DNA of 64,000 nucleotides from Streptomyces sp. MMBL 11-1. GTDB lineage: Bacteria > Actinomycetota > Actinomycetes > Streptomycetales > Streptomycetaceae. Below the pieces are notes generated by a model, which did not search any database, was not told where the DNA came from, and saw only the letters and a program-made list of their open reading frames with translations. Each line of letters starts with the position of its first letter. Positions within the stretch are counted from its first letter, which is position 1. Shown in pieces: positions 7,719 through 16,739 of the stretch. Position numbers and translations under genes: made by a program. The stretch spans positions 62,001 through 126,000 of the forward strand of contig NZ_CP117709.1 in assembly GCF_028622875.1 (NCBI RefSeq). The letters are read 5' to 3'.

Positions 7719-8423
7719 TCACCCCTGGTCGTCCCCGTAGCGGACCGTGACGCGCTCGAAGCCGAGGGAGCCGAGGAGACCCTTCAGCATGTCGGCGGTG
7801 TTCTTCTCCGCCCGAGCGGTCAGTTCGCTCTCCTTCGCCGCTTCGGAGATGTGCTGGGCGGCGAGCTTGTTGACCGCCTGCTCACTGCCGGGGTTGTCGG
7901 AGAACAGATCGCCCAGCCGGTCGAGGAGACCGCGCTGTTTGGACACCGCGTAGGAACGGTCGGGATCGAGGGCCGGCCTGCCCAGCACCGCGTGCGGCAG
8001 CCGCAGTTCGGCGGCGGTGCGGTCCTCGTTCACCACGACGCCGCCCTCGGTGACCTTGCCCAGGTCGACGGAGGCACCGACCGTGCCCGCCCCGACGAAC
8101 AGGGTGCGGGTGCCGCGCAGGGCGTCGGGGACGAACTTCGCGTCCTTCTCCAGATCGACGACGACCTGGAAGTTGCCCGAGGCGGCCTCGTACGCGCTCA
8201 TGTCCTGGATCGACTTGAGCACCGCGGGGCCCGAACGGTCGTGGGTCTCCTCGCCGAAGAGGTCGTCGAGTCCCGGCAGCAGGCTGAGCCCGCTGCCGAC
8301 GAACAGCAGGGCCAGTGCGGCCACGGCCGCGCCGAGGGCCTTCGGCCACCACCGGGAGGGGCGGGCGTCGCTTTTTCGGTCGCCGTGCGGCGCGGACTCT
8401 GTGGTTACGTCGCTGGACGTCAT
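7719..8423 (-). CDS. DUF4230 membrane-anchored protein
   Basis: A 234-residue protein with one N-terminal transmembrane segment (about 30-50) and an external domain of the DUF4230 family. The typical pattern is visible: an early VLKSIQDMSAYEAASG element, alternating strands (FQVVVDLEK, TLFVGAGTVGASVDLG) and a long C-terminal helix (about 185-225) that may be a coiled coil. Function unknown. It begins the minus-strand block; the spacer to the next gene upstream (8424-8680) holds only its likely promoter. Confidence 0.8.
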   Translation of the reverse strand: MTSSDVTTESAPHGDRKSDARPSRWWPKALGAAVAALALLFVGSGLSLLPGLDDLFGEETHDRSGPAVLKSIQDMSAYEAASGNFQVVVDLEKDAKFVPDALRGTRTLFVGAGTVGASVDLGKVTEGGVVVNEDRTAAELRLPHAVLGRPALDPDRSYAVSKQRGLLDRLGDLFSDNPGSEQAVNKLAAQHISEAAKESELTARAEKNTADMLKGLLGSLGFERVTVRYGDDQG

Positions 8424-8680
8424 GTTCTGCGTGTGGCCCGCGCCGGGTGCTTTCAGTCCACCACCCCCTCATCCTGAACGAACTCCCGCACAAAATGGGC
8501 CTGTTCCGGTACGACCGGGCAGACGCGAGGGCGCTTCCCCGGTTGCCGGGTCCGCTCGGAGCAGCGCGGCCGCCACCCGCACGCGATCGCTCTCCCCCGT
8601 CGGAGAGGACCACCGGATCGAAGCCCGCTCAGCCGGGACCAGGTCTCCCTCGTTGGCAGGGGACAGCCACGAGCCCCGCT

Positions 8681-9472
8681 TCAGGAACCGACGAGACGCG
8701 TGTCGGAGGTGTCATCGGCCGTCGAGGCGGTCACGGACGAGGTGATGTGCCCCGCCAGGCCCAGCACGAGGAACAGCACCACGAGCCATTTCGCGGCGCT
8801 GCTCAGGACCAGCGGGCGGGTGGCGGAGCGCGACCGCCCGCCCGGGGCCACGGCCGGGTCGTCGTCGCCGAACAGGCCCTTGGGGTAGGCGGGGGTGAGC
8901 ATCATGGCGTACGCGGAGAACCGCATCCGGTAGCGCAGCGTGGCCGCCGTCGCCTCGAACAGCGGCCGGGGCATCCGGCCGAGACACAGCGTGATCAGCC
9001 ACCAGACGAAGGCCAGCGCCCACCACCCGTACACGGCGAGGCTCTGCACGATCGCCGCCGGGATCATCAGGAAGACACGGAACAGCACCGCGAGGCGGTT
9101 GAGCGGGGTGGGCCGCACCTCGATCTGCGCCGGATAGTCCGCCGGCGGGGTCAGGGCGAAGGGAGGGTAGCGGTCGATGAGCAGCATGTCGCTCGCCGAG
9201 ACGCGCATGTCGTAGCCGAGGACGCCGGTCAGGAAGCGGAAGACGGGGTCGGGCAGCCGTCCCAGCGCCAGGGCCGCGAACCAGCCCACGACGACGGTGA
9301 AGAACGCCGCGATGTGCAGGACGAGCAGCACGATGAAGTGCGGGATGAGCAGCAGCAGCCGCAGGAAGACGGTCAGCCGCCGCTGGCGTGCCGGTTCCAC
9401 GATGTCCAGGACGGGCCGGAACTCGTCCGCGTCCGTCTCCTTGCGGCCCGGGCTCCACTGGCCTTCGGCCAT
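8681..9472 (-). CDS. DUF4389 integral membrane protein
   Basis: A 263-residue membrane protein with two similar halves. Each has the arrangement RLT(V/F)..RL.L.IPH then a second hydrophobic segment and LGR(L/M)P.P.F. This duplication is characteristic of DUF4389. A fifth transmembrane segment lies near the C-terminus (about 222-242). The ATG at 9472 follows GAGGAGG. Function unknown. Confidence 0.82.
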   Translation of the reverse strand: MAEGQWSPGRKETDADEFRPVLDIVEPARQRRLTVFLRLLLLIPHFIVLLVLHIAAFFTVVVGWFAALALGRLPDPVFRFLTGVLGYDMRVSASDMLLIDRYPPFALTPPADYPAQIEVRPTPLNRLAVLFRVFLMIPAAIVQSLAVYGWWALAFVWWLITLCLGRMPRPLFEATAATLRYRMRFSAYAMMLTPAYPKGLFGDDDPAVAPGGRSRSATRPLVLSSAAKWLVVLFLVLGLAGHITSSVTASTADDTSDTRLVGS

Positions 9473-9583
9473 GTCGCTCCTCCTCGGCAGGGGATCCGTA
9501 CGGCATCCGCGCGCAGGACGTGTCCCCACCGTGCGACCGCTCCGGGCAGCCCGCAAACGGCCCGGCCCGAACGGGTGCCCGGG

Positions 9584-10216
9584 TCAGCGCCCGCGGAGGC
9601 GGTCGCGCAGCTTCGTGGGGGCGGTCTCCGTACGGGCGGCGTCGCCGGCCCGGGTGCGGGCGGCCGTCCTCGGCACGCGCTCGGGCCCGTCCTCACGCTT
9701 CTCCGCCGCCGGGGCGGGCGAACCCGCGTCGTCGGCGTAGGTGTAGTAGCGGCGGCTGATCCGGCGGCCGAGCACGAAGTACCCCAGCAGTGCGCCCGCC
9801 GTGTTGAGGATGACGTCGTCGATGTCGAAGGCGCGCCCCTCGACCAGGGCCCCCTGGATCAGCTCGACGGTGGCCATGGCGAGGGCTGTCAGCAGCGTCG
9901 TCCGGATCATGCGCAGGCGGCGAGGCCCGAAGAACGGCAGCAGGAGTCCGAACGGCACGCCGAGCAGCAGGTTCCCGCCGGCCTGTTTGCAGGCGGCGAG
10001 GAAGGTGTAGTCCTCGGCGTACTGGCGCAGCGAGCGGCCGGGGCGGAGATTCGCGGTGACGAGGTCCTCGGAGGCCGGTGAGGGCGTGAGCGTCACCCTG
10101 GCCAGCAGGACGGAGAAGGCCACCAGCCCCAGCAGCACCACCGTCAGGATCGCGCCACGCACCAGCACACGTACCCATGTCCCCTGGCGTGTACGGGGAT
10201 TCGCCTCTGCGGTCAT
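9584..10216 (-). CDS. VanZ-family membrane protein
   Basis: A 210-residue protein with an N-terminal transmembrane segment, then three more (about 75-165) containing the VanZ-type motif NLLLGVPFGLLLPF and the polar ELIQGALVEGRAFDIDDVILNTAG. VanZ proteins confer low-level glycopeptide tolerance in enterococci, but most actinobacterial members have no known role. The C-terminal 45 residues are charged and cytoplasmic. It is divergent from the TPR gene with a 99-base spacer. Confidence 0.83.
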   Translation of the reverse strand: MTAEANPRTRQGTWVRVLVRGAILTVVLLGLVAFSVLLARVTLTPSPASEDLVTANLRPGRSLRQYAEDYTFLAACKQAGGNLLLGVPFGLLLPFFGPRRLRMIRTTLLTALAMATVELIQGALVEGRAFDIDDVILNTAGALLGYFVLGRRISRRYYTYADDAGSPAPAAEKREDGPERVPRTAARTRAGDAARTETAPTKLRDRLRGR

Positions 10217-10315
10217 GGCCGACGGGTGCCCCCGCCCGCCCGGAACACACGCCCGGACCGCCCCGTGGGGCGAAGGTTCACCCGGCCGCCCCCGTTCGCC
10301 TGCGACGATGTGCGC

Positions 10316-10816
10316 ATGAGCGCACGAGAGAAGAAGGACCTGCTGGACGAGGCCGACCGGTTGCGTACGGAAGGCCGGCCCGGGGAGGCGCGCGACCTGC
10401 TCCTCGCCCTGACCGCCGAGTATCCCGACGACGCGGAGGTGGTCTGCCGGACGGCGTGGATCCATGACGCGCTGGGGCTGGAGTCGGAGGCGGTGCCCTA
10501 CTACGAGCGCGCACTGGCGCATCCGGCGCTGGCCGCGGAGGACCGGCGCGGGGCGCTCCTGGGGCTGGGCAGTACGTACCGGATCCTCGGCCGGTACGGG
10601 CAGGCGGTGGAGACGCTGCGCCGGGGCGTCGAGGAGTTCCCGGACGACGGCTCGCTCCGGACGTTCCTGGCCATGGCCCTGTACAACGTCGACGAGCACC
10701 AGGAGTCGATGCGCCTGTTGCTGGAGTTGACTGCCGCGACAAGCCGGGACCCGTACGTCCAGGAGTACCGGCGGGCGATCGAGCACTACGCGAAGGACCT
10801 CGACGAGACCGTGTGA
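10316..10816 (+). CDS. Tetratricopeptide repeat protein
   Basis: A 166-residue soluble protein built almost wholly of TPR helices (for example EADRLRTEGRPGEARDLLLALTAEYPDD and SEAVPYYERALAHP). This length and pattern fit the TPR_5 family. The ATG at 10316 is chosen from the start of the repeat pattern; no strong ribosome site precedes it, so a leaderless or weakly initiated message is possible. TPRs mediate protein contacts; partner unknown. Confidence 0.8.
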   Translation: MSAREKKDLLDEADRLRTEGRPGEARDLLLALTAEYPDDAEVVCRTAWIHDALGLESEAVPYYERALAHPALAAEDRRGALLGLGSTYRILGRYGQAVETLRRGVEEFPDDGSLRTFLAMALYNVDEHQESMRLLLELTAATSRDPYVQEYRRAIEHYAKDLDETV

Positions 10817-10861
10817 CCCGGGCGGGCGCCGAGGCGGCCCGCTACGAGCGGGCAAGGGGAA

Positions 10862-10894
10862 GCCCCGGCCGGATCGGGGGAATCCGGCCGGGGC
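10862..10894 (+). terminator. Strong intrinsic hairpin after TPR gene
   Basis: GCCCCGGCCGGAT and its perfect complement form a 13-bp stem with a 7-base loop, 45 bases after the TPR gene stop. No U run follows. Confidence 0.75.
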
Positions 10895-11122
10895 GGTCTG
10901 CGTGCGGGTGGGAAGGGCGATCGCCTCTCGGCGGACGGCTCCATGGGCTTCGGGAGTGCGTTCATTCCCCCTGGGCCACAGGAAAGTCCCGGGGCACCGC
11001 CCCCTCGTTCCCGCATATAGATGAACGATAAACCATCCTGGGCCGCACCCGGAAATCCACCCCCGCACATGTGACCCACGGCACGGAATTCCGGGCTTCC
11101 CCCCTGGTCGGGGCCCCTTCGG

Positions 11123-11383
11123 TCAGCTCGCGGACGTCTCACCGGGGCCGTAGCGGCGGCGGAACCGTTCGACGCGACCCGCCGTGTCGTGCACCTGGCT
11201 GCCGCCGGTGTAGAACGGGTGGCTCGCCGACGAGGTCTCCACGTCGATCACGGGGTAGGTATTGCCGTCCTCCCACGCCACGCGCTCGCCCGAGTCGGCG
11301 GTGGAGCGGGTCAGGAAGGCGACATCGGCCGCGCGGTCACGGAAGACCACGGGACGGGACACGGGGTGGATGCGGGACTTCAT
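11123..11383 (-). CDS. rpmE2: 50S ribosomal protein L31 type B
   Basis: An 86-residue L31 of the zinc-independent class: it begins [14 protein letters not shown] and has no Cys, where the zinc form has a CxxC pair. Such copies replace the zinc form under zinc starvation and are usually controlled by Zur. Signature SHPFYTGGS is present. GAGGAAGGAAC precedes the start. No Zur box is evident in the leader. A decayed L33 gene lies immediately upstream, in keeping with the clustered Cys-less ribosomal genes of Streptomyces. Confidence 0.95.
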   Translation of the reverse strand: MKSRIHPVSRPVVFRDRAADVAFLTRSTADSGERVAWEDGNTYPVIDVETSSASHPFYTGGSQVHDTAGRVERFRRRYGPGETSAS

Positions 11384-11449
11384 CGATGCGTTCCTTCCTC
11401 ACCGCGGACAGCGGTGACGTACGGGGGGGGACGGGCCCCTTCCGGACGG

Positions 11450-11545
11450 TCAGCGGGCCTCGCGGACCAGAACGCGCCGGCCGTCGGCGGAGTCGGACGT
11501 GCGGAGCTCCAGCCGGTTCGCTTGCGTTCTGGTGGGGTAACGCGG
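11450..11545 (-). pseudogene. rpmG: Decayed rpmG (ribosomal protein L33) tail
   Basis: In one minus-strand frame ending in TGA at 11450-11452 the sequence reads ...RYPTRTQ..NRLELRTSDSADGRRVLVREAR. This follows the C-terminal half of L33 ([33 protein letters not shown]), including its exact ending. About four residues are missing in the middle. The N-terminal half and start codon are not recognisable upstream. It lies 67 bases before rpmE2 on the same strand, the place rpmG holds in such clusters. Reading is mine and unaligned by software. Confidence 0.5.
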
Positions 11546-11837
11546 GCCGCCCGCCCGGCATTCCCTGCCCACCGCCCCCTCGGAAGCGTCGCGGCCAACT
11601 CGCCCCAGACGTACGCCTGTTCGGATCGTCTCCGCATCCGAAAGCCGCTGGCATATGCCAGAAGCAAGGACCCGTCGAGTGTTGCCAAAGCCCTTACGGA
11701 CCGCCGCGGCCTGTGCGACAGTCGTAGCGGTCCACCCTCCAGAACCGGGTGGAGTCTTTCGTTCGCATCAGGCCGGACCCGGGAGCCGACATGATCGAAA
11801 CGAGAGGCCCTGGGCCGCGCCTGTATCGGAGTACGAG

Positions 11838-13265
11838 ATGCCGTCCCCCCTCTTCGCGGACCACCCCGCACCACAGCCTCCCGCGCATGACGCCGTCGAC
11901 GCCCTGATCCACCGGACGCGCCGGCTGCGCGGGGACGTGGACGCCGTGCGGCGGGACGCCGTCGTGTTCGACGAGGACGACCCCCAGCTGCGCTGGCAGC
12001 GCGCCCTGTGCGAGCTTGCCGTGCAGCACCTGGACAACCTCGACGAACACCTGGGCCAGCTCCGCGCGGGCCTGCCGGACCGGAGTGCCGACGACGCCCC
12101 CCGGGCGGTGGAGGTCCCCGACGACCCGAGGGCCGGTTCTCCGCTCAGCCGGGTGGGCAGCGCCGAGTGGAACCTCCTCACCGACGAGTCCCGCTGGTCC
12201 GAGGAGCTGTACGAGATCTTCGGCAGGCCGCCCGGCTCCACCCCTCTCTCCCTGGACGACCTGCCTTCCGTGCTGCTCGCCGAGGACCAGCCGCTGCTGA
12301 CCGCCATGGTGACGGGCTGCCTCGTCGACGGCCGGCCGATGGACGGCGAGTTCCGCATCGTGCGCCCCGACGGCCGTCTGCGCACGCTGCACATGACGGG
12401 CGAGCCCGTCCTGGACGGGGAGGGCAGCACCGCCTCCATGTGGGCGGTCCTGCGGGACGTCAGCGAGCTGCGGCGCGGCGAGCAGGCCGTGAGCGCGAAC
12501 CGCGCGTCGGTGCGGCGCGCGGAGCACATCGAACGGACCGAACACCGCATGGCCGTGGAGCTCCAGGAGGCCGTCCTGCCCCCGTGGCGCGGATCTCTGC
12601 GGCTCCCGACGCGGGGACCCGGCGCCCTGGACATCGCCGCGCACTACCTCCCTTCCCAGGCGAGCGGCCTCATCGGCGGCGACTGGTACGACGCGATGGA
12701 ACTGCCGGACGGGCGCACCCTCCTCACCGTCGGCGACCTCACCGGGCACGGCATCCCCGCCACCTCGGCCATGGCGATGATGCTGGGCGCGCTGCGTGGC
12801 ATGGCCGTCGCCGGCATCGAGCCGGGCGCGCTGATGGGGCACCTCAACCAGGTACTCGAGACGTCGATGCAGCCCGCGCTGGGCAGCGCCCTGTGCTGCC
12901 GCTTCGACCCCGACACCTCCGTTCTGTCCTGGGCGCAGGCCGGACACCCCGCGCCGCTGCTCTTCCGCCACGGTTCGGGACGGCTCCTGCCCCCGCCGGA
13001 CGGGATGCTGCTCGGCGCCGCGTCCAACGTCGCCTTCGAGCAGGACGAGGTACGGCTGTACCCCGGTGACGTGCTCGTTCTGCACACCGACGGCCTGATC
13101 CGACGCGGCAACCGGGGTGCGGGCCCGGAGGCGCTGCTCGCCCTCGCTCCTCGGTTCGCAGAGGCCCGTACGGCACAGGAGTGCGTGCGGAGCGTCGTCG
13201 AGGAGTTCGGCGGGACCGATCGCCTGGACGACGCGTGCGTGCTGGTCGCCCGAATCGGGGCATGA
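11838..13265 (+). CDS. PAS-PP2C (SpoIIE-type) serine phosphatase
   Basis: A 475-residue cytoplasmic signalling protein. Residues 1-100 are a charged helical region, about 105-215 form a PAS fold (WSEELYEIFGRPPG...DGEFRIVRPDGRLRTLHMTG), then a short coiled coil, and about 235-475 a PP2C/SpoIIE phosphatase. Metal motifs GGDWYDAMELPDGR and VGDLTGHG, plus the late DDACVLV, are intact. Such proteins dephosphorylate anti-anti-sigma factors in Streptomyces. No GAF or HATPase domain is attached. The ATG at 11838 has GGAG seven bases upstream; earlier starts lack one. Confidence 0.88.
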   Translation: MPSPLFADHPAPQPPAHDAVDALIHRTRRLRGDVDAVRRDAVVFDEDDPQLRWQRALCELAVQHLDNLDEHLGQLRAGLPDRSADDAPRAVEVPDDPRAGSPLSRVGSAEWNLLTDESRWSEELYEIFGRPPGSTPLSLDDLPSVLLAEDQPLLTAMVTGCLVDGRPMDGEFRIVRPDGRLRTLHMTGEPVLDGEGSTASMWAVLRDVSELRRGEQAVSANRASVRRAEHIERTEHRMAVELQEAVLPPWRGSLRLPTRGPGALDIAAHYLPSQASGLIGGDWYDAMELPDGRTLLTVGDLTGHGIPATSAMAMMLGALRGMAVAGIEPGALMGHLNQVLETSMQPALGSALCCRFDPDTSVLSWAQAGHPAPLLFRHGSGRLLPPPDGMLLGAASNVAFEQDEVRLYPGDVLVLHTDGLIRRGNRGAGPEALLALAPRFAEARTAQECVRSVVEEFGGTDRLDDACVLVARIGA

Positions 13266-13316
13266 GGAAGCGCGGACGTGTCGGGGCGTGAGTGAGCGCG
13301 GAGTGGCGCTGCCGGG

Positions 13317-14804
13317 TCAGATCCGCATGCCCTTGGCCTTCTGGCTCGGCGGCATCGAGAGCTCGATCTGCTCGCGCAGATCCTGGATCCCCGCGTGTCC
13401 GGCGAACTGACCGGTGAGCCGGTACATTTCGCGGAGCCGGTCCCAGGTGCGGTGCGAGGAGGTCTCCCCCATCGACACCAGAGCGAGCCGTGCGTACCGG
13501 TCGGCCTGTTCGGGGTCGTTGGCGATGAAGCAGGCCGAGGCCAGCGAGATGTAGTCGAAGATCTTCGACCGCTGGCGTTCGGTGTCCCTCAACTCCAGCG
13601 CCTGCTTGGCATGGCGCTGGGCGATGACCGCGGCCCCCTGGTCGTGCTCGGCCAGCGTACGGAAGGCGAGCGCCTGCATCCCGTGCATATCTGCCTCGTC
13701 GAACATCTGCATCCAACTGGGCGGCGGCACGTCGCTCTTGTCCGAGACGAAGAGCTCCTCGGCCTCGCCGAGGGTGCGCCGCATGGCCTGCCCGTGGCCC
13801 ATCGACGCCTGTGCCCAGGCCTCGATGGTGCGCAGCATCGCCTGGGTGCGGGGCAGGGTCTCGTCGCCGGAGCCGGACTTGGCGAGCTTCATCAGGTCGA
13901 GCGCGTCGTCGGGGCGGCCCAGGTGCACCATCTGGCGTGCCGCCCGGGAGAGCGCCTCTCCGGCGCGCGGCCGGTCGCCGCCCTCGCGGGCCGCGTGGGC
14001 CGCGATGACGAAGTACTTCTGAGCGGTGGGTTCGAGGCCGACGTCGTGGGACATCCAGCCCGCCAGGACGGCGAGGTTGGCGGCGACGCCCCACAGGCGG
14101 CGCTGGAGATGGTCGGGGTGGCGGTAGGCGAGCATGCCGCCCACCTCGTTGAGCTGGCCCACGACCGCCTTGCGCTGGAGTCCGCCGCCCCGGGACGCGT
14201 CCCAGGCGCGGAACACCGTGACCGAATGCTCCAGGGCCTCGATCTCCTCGGAGCCGACCGGTGCCGCCTCGTACCGGTCGAAACCGGCGGGATCGGCGTG
14301 CAGGGGATCGTTGGCGCGTGGAGCGTCGGCCGCCGGAGCGGGGTCGCTGTGCAGCCAGTCGTACATGGGGCCGGCGATGGTGGAGCCGGCGGCGAGCGCG
14401 GCGCCCGCACCCACCAAGCCGCGTCGGTTGAGCATGAGGTCCATTCCCGTGAATTCGGTGAGGACCGCTGCCGTCCGTTCGGGCGCCCACGGCAGTGCGT
14501 CGGGATGGTGTTCCGTCCCGGAGTCACGCCGCTTCCCCACACGCCCGCGTCGGCCGAACCCGAGGTCCTCGATGGTCACGACACGGCCGAGCCGCTCGGT
14601 GAACAGAGCCGCCAGCACTTCGGGCACGGGATCTCGGGGGGATTCCCCCATGTCGATCCAGCGCCTGACGCGCGAGGTGTCGGTGGCCAGCTGCGGGTGG
14701 CCCATGGCCGCCGCCTGCCGGTTCACCATTCTCGCGAGTTCGCCCTTGGACCAGCCGGCCAGGCCGAACAGGTCAGAAAGGCGGGTGTTGGGTTCTCCGG
14801 ACAC
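13317..14804 (-). CDS. NsdA/NsdB-like regulator with helical repeats
   Basis: A 495-residue soluble protein found across Streptomyces. The N-terminal 90 residues (SDLFGLAGWSKGELARMVN..., SRVRRWIDMGESPRDPVPEVLAALFTERLG) resemble an XRE-like helix-turn-helix. The rest is TPR-like helices (about 200-480). A hydrophobic stretch near 125-145 may be a membrane or buried helix. Architecture is that of NsdA and NsdB, negative regulators of sporulation and antibiotic production; identity as nsdA itself is not certain. GTG at 14804 is favoured by GGGGG upstream; GTG at 14837 is an alternative. Confidence 0.7.
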   Translation of the reverse strand: MSGEPNTRLSDLFGLAGWSKGELARMVNRQAAAMGHPQLATDTSRVRRWIDMGESPRDPVPEVLAALFTERLGRVVTIEDLGFGRRGRVGKRRDSGTEHHPDALPWAPERTAAVLTEFTGMDLMLNRRGLVGAGAALAAGSTIAGPMYDWLHSDPAPAADAPRANDPLHADPAGFDRYEAAPVGSEEIEALEHSVTVFRAWDASRGGGLQRKAVVGQLNEVGGMLAYRHPDHLQRRLWGVAANLAVLAGWMSHDVGLEPTAQKYFVIAAHAAREGGDRPRAGEALSRAARQMVHLGRPDDALDLMKLAKSGSGDETLPRTQAMLRTIEAWAQASMGHGQAMRRTLGEAEELFVSDKSDVPPPSWMQMFDEADMHGMQALAFRTLAEHDQGAAVIAQRHAKQALELRDTERQRSKIFDYISLASACFIANDPEQADRYARLALVSMGETSSHRTWDRLREMYRLTGQFAGHAGIQDLREQIELSMPPSQKAKGMRI

Positions 14805-15035
14805 GTCAAGCCCCCAGGTTCTCGGCTGACTTGACACTAACCCCCTGTCAGATGCGCTGTGACTATTCGCCAGGGTTCGCCAGGGTCCGCCAGATGGTCT
14901 GCCACCCGCACTCCGGTGTCAGGTAGGAAAGCGCCACCCCGCCCGGCAGCCCTAGGTACTCCCCAGGGTGCCGAACGGCCGTCGGCCGGGTTGGCGCACG
15001 TACCTTGTCGGCGCACGAAGGGATCTGTCTCGCCC

Positions 15036-16172
15036 ATGTACACAGCATCGTCCTCCGTGTCCGCCCCGCCCCGTCCGCTCCGCCCGATGGGCGCGGGCGG
15101 CGGGCCCTATCTCGCTCCTCACGCCGGCGCACCGGTGCAGGGTCCGGGCCGGGCCCGACGGGCCCCGGGGCCGGGCGCCGGACCGCTCAGCGGAAGGATC
15201 GACCTGTCCGGGCCCCAGGGGGCGCAGGTGCGGATGGCCATCGCCTCCGTGCAGCGCATCTGCCCCGAGTTCAACCCGGTCCAGGTGCTGCGCCGCAGCG
15301 GCCGTTCGGTCCTGATCGTCGGAACGACCGGGCGGGCCACCGCCGTCGCGAAGTGTTTACTGGATCACTCACCGGCGTGGACCGAGCGGTTCCGGCACGA
15401 AATAGCGGCATACCGCGCGTTCGTCCGGCACCGCCCCCCGGTTCGGGCGCCCCGGCTGATCGCGGCGGACCCGGAGAACTGCACGCTGGTGATCGAGCGG
15501 ATGCCCGGCCGGGTCGCCGCTCTCACCCGGCACCCGGCGGAGGCGCCGCCGCGGGCCGACATCCGGGCCGCGCTCGGAGCGATCGCCCGGGTGAACGCCT
15601 GGCGGCCGCCGCCCGGACTGTTCGAGGCGCCGCTCGACTACGCGTCGCGGATCGCGCGCTACCACGAGCTCGGTCTGTTCACCGACCGTGACCTCGGTGA
15701 CCTGCAGAAGCTGCTGCACGGTCTGGCGCATGCGGGCGGCAGACAGGGCATGGGGCAGTTCTGCCACGGGGACGCCCTGCTCTCGAACATCCTGCTGTCG
15801 CCGACCGGTCCGGTGCTCGTCGACTGGGAGCACGCGGGCTGGTATCTCCCGGGGTACGACCTGGCGACGCTGTGGACGGTGCTGGGCGACGCCCCGGTGG
15901 CACGACGTCAGATCAGCCAGCTGGCCCAGGCCAGGGGGCCGGCCGCGCGGGACGCGTTCCTGGTGAATCTGATGCTGGTGCTGACCCGTGAGATCCGCAA
16001 TTACGAGACGGCGGTCCAGCGCGCCATGCGCGAGGCGCCCGCGGCGGGGGCGGGGGCCGACCGGCCCGGCGCTCTCTCCTCGGGCGAGGAGCAGCGGCTG
16101 CTGCTGCGGAGGCTGCACGACGACTGCGCCATGGCGCGGCGGGCCGTGCGGGCCGCGGTCGGCACACGCTGA
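15036..16172 (+). CDS. Aminoglycoside-phosphotransferase-like kinase with TTA codon
   Basis: A 378-residue protein of the APH/choline kinase fold. The Brenner motif [12 protein letters not shown] (HGD...N) and the metal motif LVDWEHAGW are intact, so it is probably an active small-molecule kinase, substrate unknown. The first 60 residues are low-complexity, rich in Pro, Gly and Arg. Codon 108 (15357-15359) is TTA, the codon read by the bldA tRNA, so translation should be favoured late in development. It is divergent from the NsdA-like regulator, sharing a 231-base promoter region. Confidence 0.8.
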   Translation: MYTASSSVSAPPRPLRPMGAGGGPYLAPHAGAPVQGPGRARRAPGPGAGPLSGRIDLSGPQGAQVRMAIASVQRICPEFNPVQVLRRSGRSVLIVGTTGRATAVAKCLLDHSPAWTERFRHEIAAYRAFVRHRPPVRAPRLIAADPENCTLVIERMPGRVAALTRHPAEAPPRADIRAALGAIARVNAWRPPPGLFEAPLDYASRIARYHELGLFTDRDLGDLQKLLHGLAHAGGRQGMGQFCHGDALLSNILLSPTGPVLVDWEHAGWYLPGYDLATLWTVLGDAPVARRQISQLAQARGPAARDAFLVNLMLVLTREIRNYETAVQRAMREAPAAGAGADRPGALSSGEEQRLLLRRLHDDCAMARRAVRAAVGTR

Positions 16173-16215
16173 GACGGGAGGAGGACGCGGGCGAACAGCC
16201 CGCCCGCCGAGAAAC

Positions 16216-16236
16216 CACAGTGATGAGACCACTGTG
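16216..16236 (+). terminator. Small hairpin after APH-like gene
   Basis: CACAGTG and CACTGTG pair around seven bases, just before a much stronger hairpin. Possibly part of a compound terminator. Confidence 0.4.
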
Positions 16237-16240
16237 AAGA

Positions 16241-16292
16241 AGAAGCGCGCTGCGGGACCGGTGCCGACACACCGGGCCCGCAGCGCGCTTCT
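16241..16292 (+). terminator. 16-bp perfect stem terminator
   Basis: AGAAGCGCGCTGCGGG pairs perfectly with its complement at 16277-16292. The 20-base loop itself contains CCGGTG/CACCGG. It lies 68 bases after the APH-like gene and should stop transcription before the transglycosylase promoter. Confidence 0.8.
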
Positions 16293-16739
16293 GTGCGTCG
16301 CGAGGCCTGCCCACCGCCTCCCGGCCGAGCCGACGCCGGCCCTTCCGTGCCGAAGTCGCCGATGCTCCGTACGGCGGCCATGAGGCCCCTTCCGAGCCGC
16401 GCCTCCTCGTGACCGGGCGTTGACCCTGTGCTGCCCCGGGGCCCCCGCGAGTGAGGCCCGCCACGAGACCCACATCACCTACGGCCTCCGGTAGTAGGCC
16501 CGAGCCCTCCCGTGCGGCGTAACGAACCGCCCAAATGGCTCATAAATTGGCATCTCACGATGAAGAGTAGTAAAGGCGGTCATTGCTTCCTATGTCGGTG
16601 CGCGCTAACCATGGATTCCGGCGAGCACCGAGTACGAGCCGACGTCGATCACCCATCGGCGATCGCGGCCCGGACGCCCGGTTCCCGCCGACGCGGCGCG
16701 AAGGCCGCGAAGCCCGTCCCCCATAGGAAGAGCTCACGC
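16293..16739 (+). other. Promoter and long leader of transglycosylase gene
   Basis: No gene is supported here. An AT-richer patch (16530-16585) probably holds the promoter. The following ~150 bases contain pairs such as CGGTGC/GCACCG, GCCGA/TCGGC and CGATC/GATCG that could fold in RNA. I do not recognise a known riboswitch; c-di-AMP elements occur before related Streptomyces genes, but their consensus is not visible. Confidence 0.4.

Noticed and set aside
11189..11794. 201-residue plus-strand frame over the L31 region
   Set aside because: It is antisense to rpmE2 and the L33 remnant and has no domain.
16293..16739. ydaO (c-di-AMP) riboswitch
   Set aside because: The consensus of the element could not be found in the leader.
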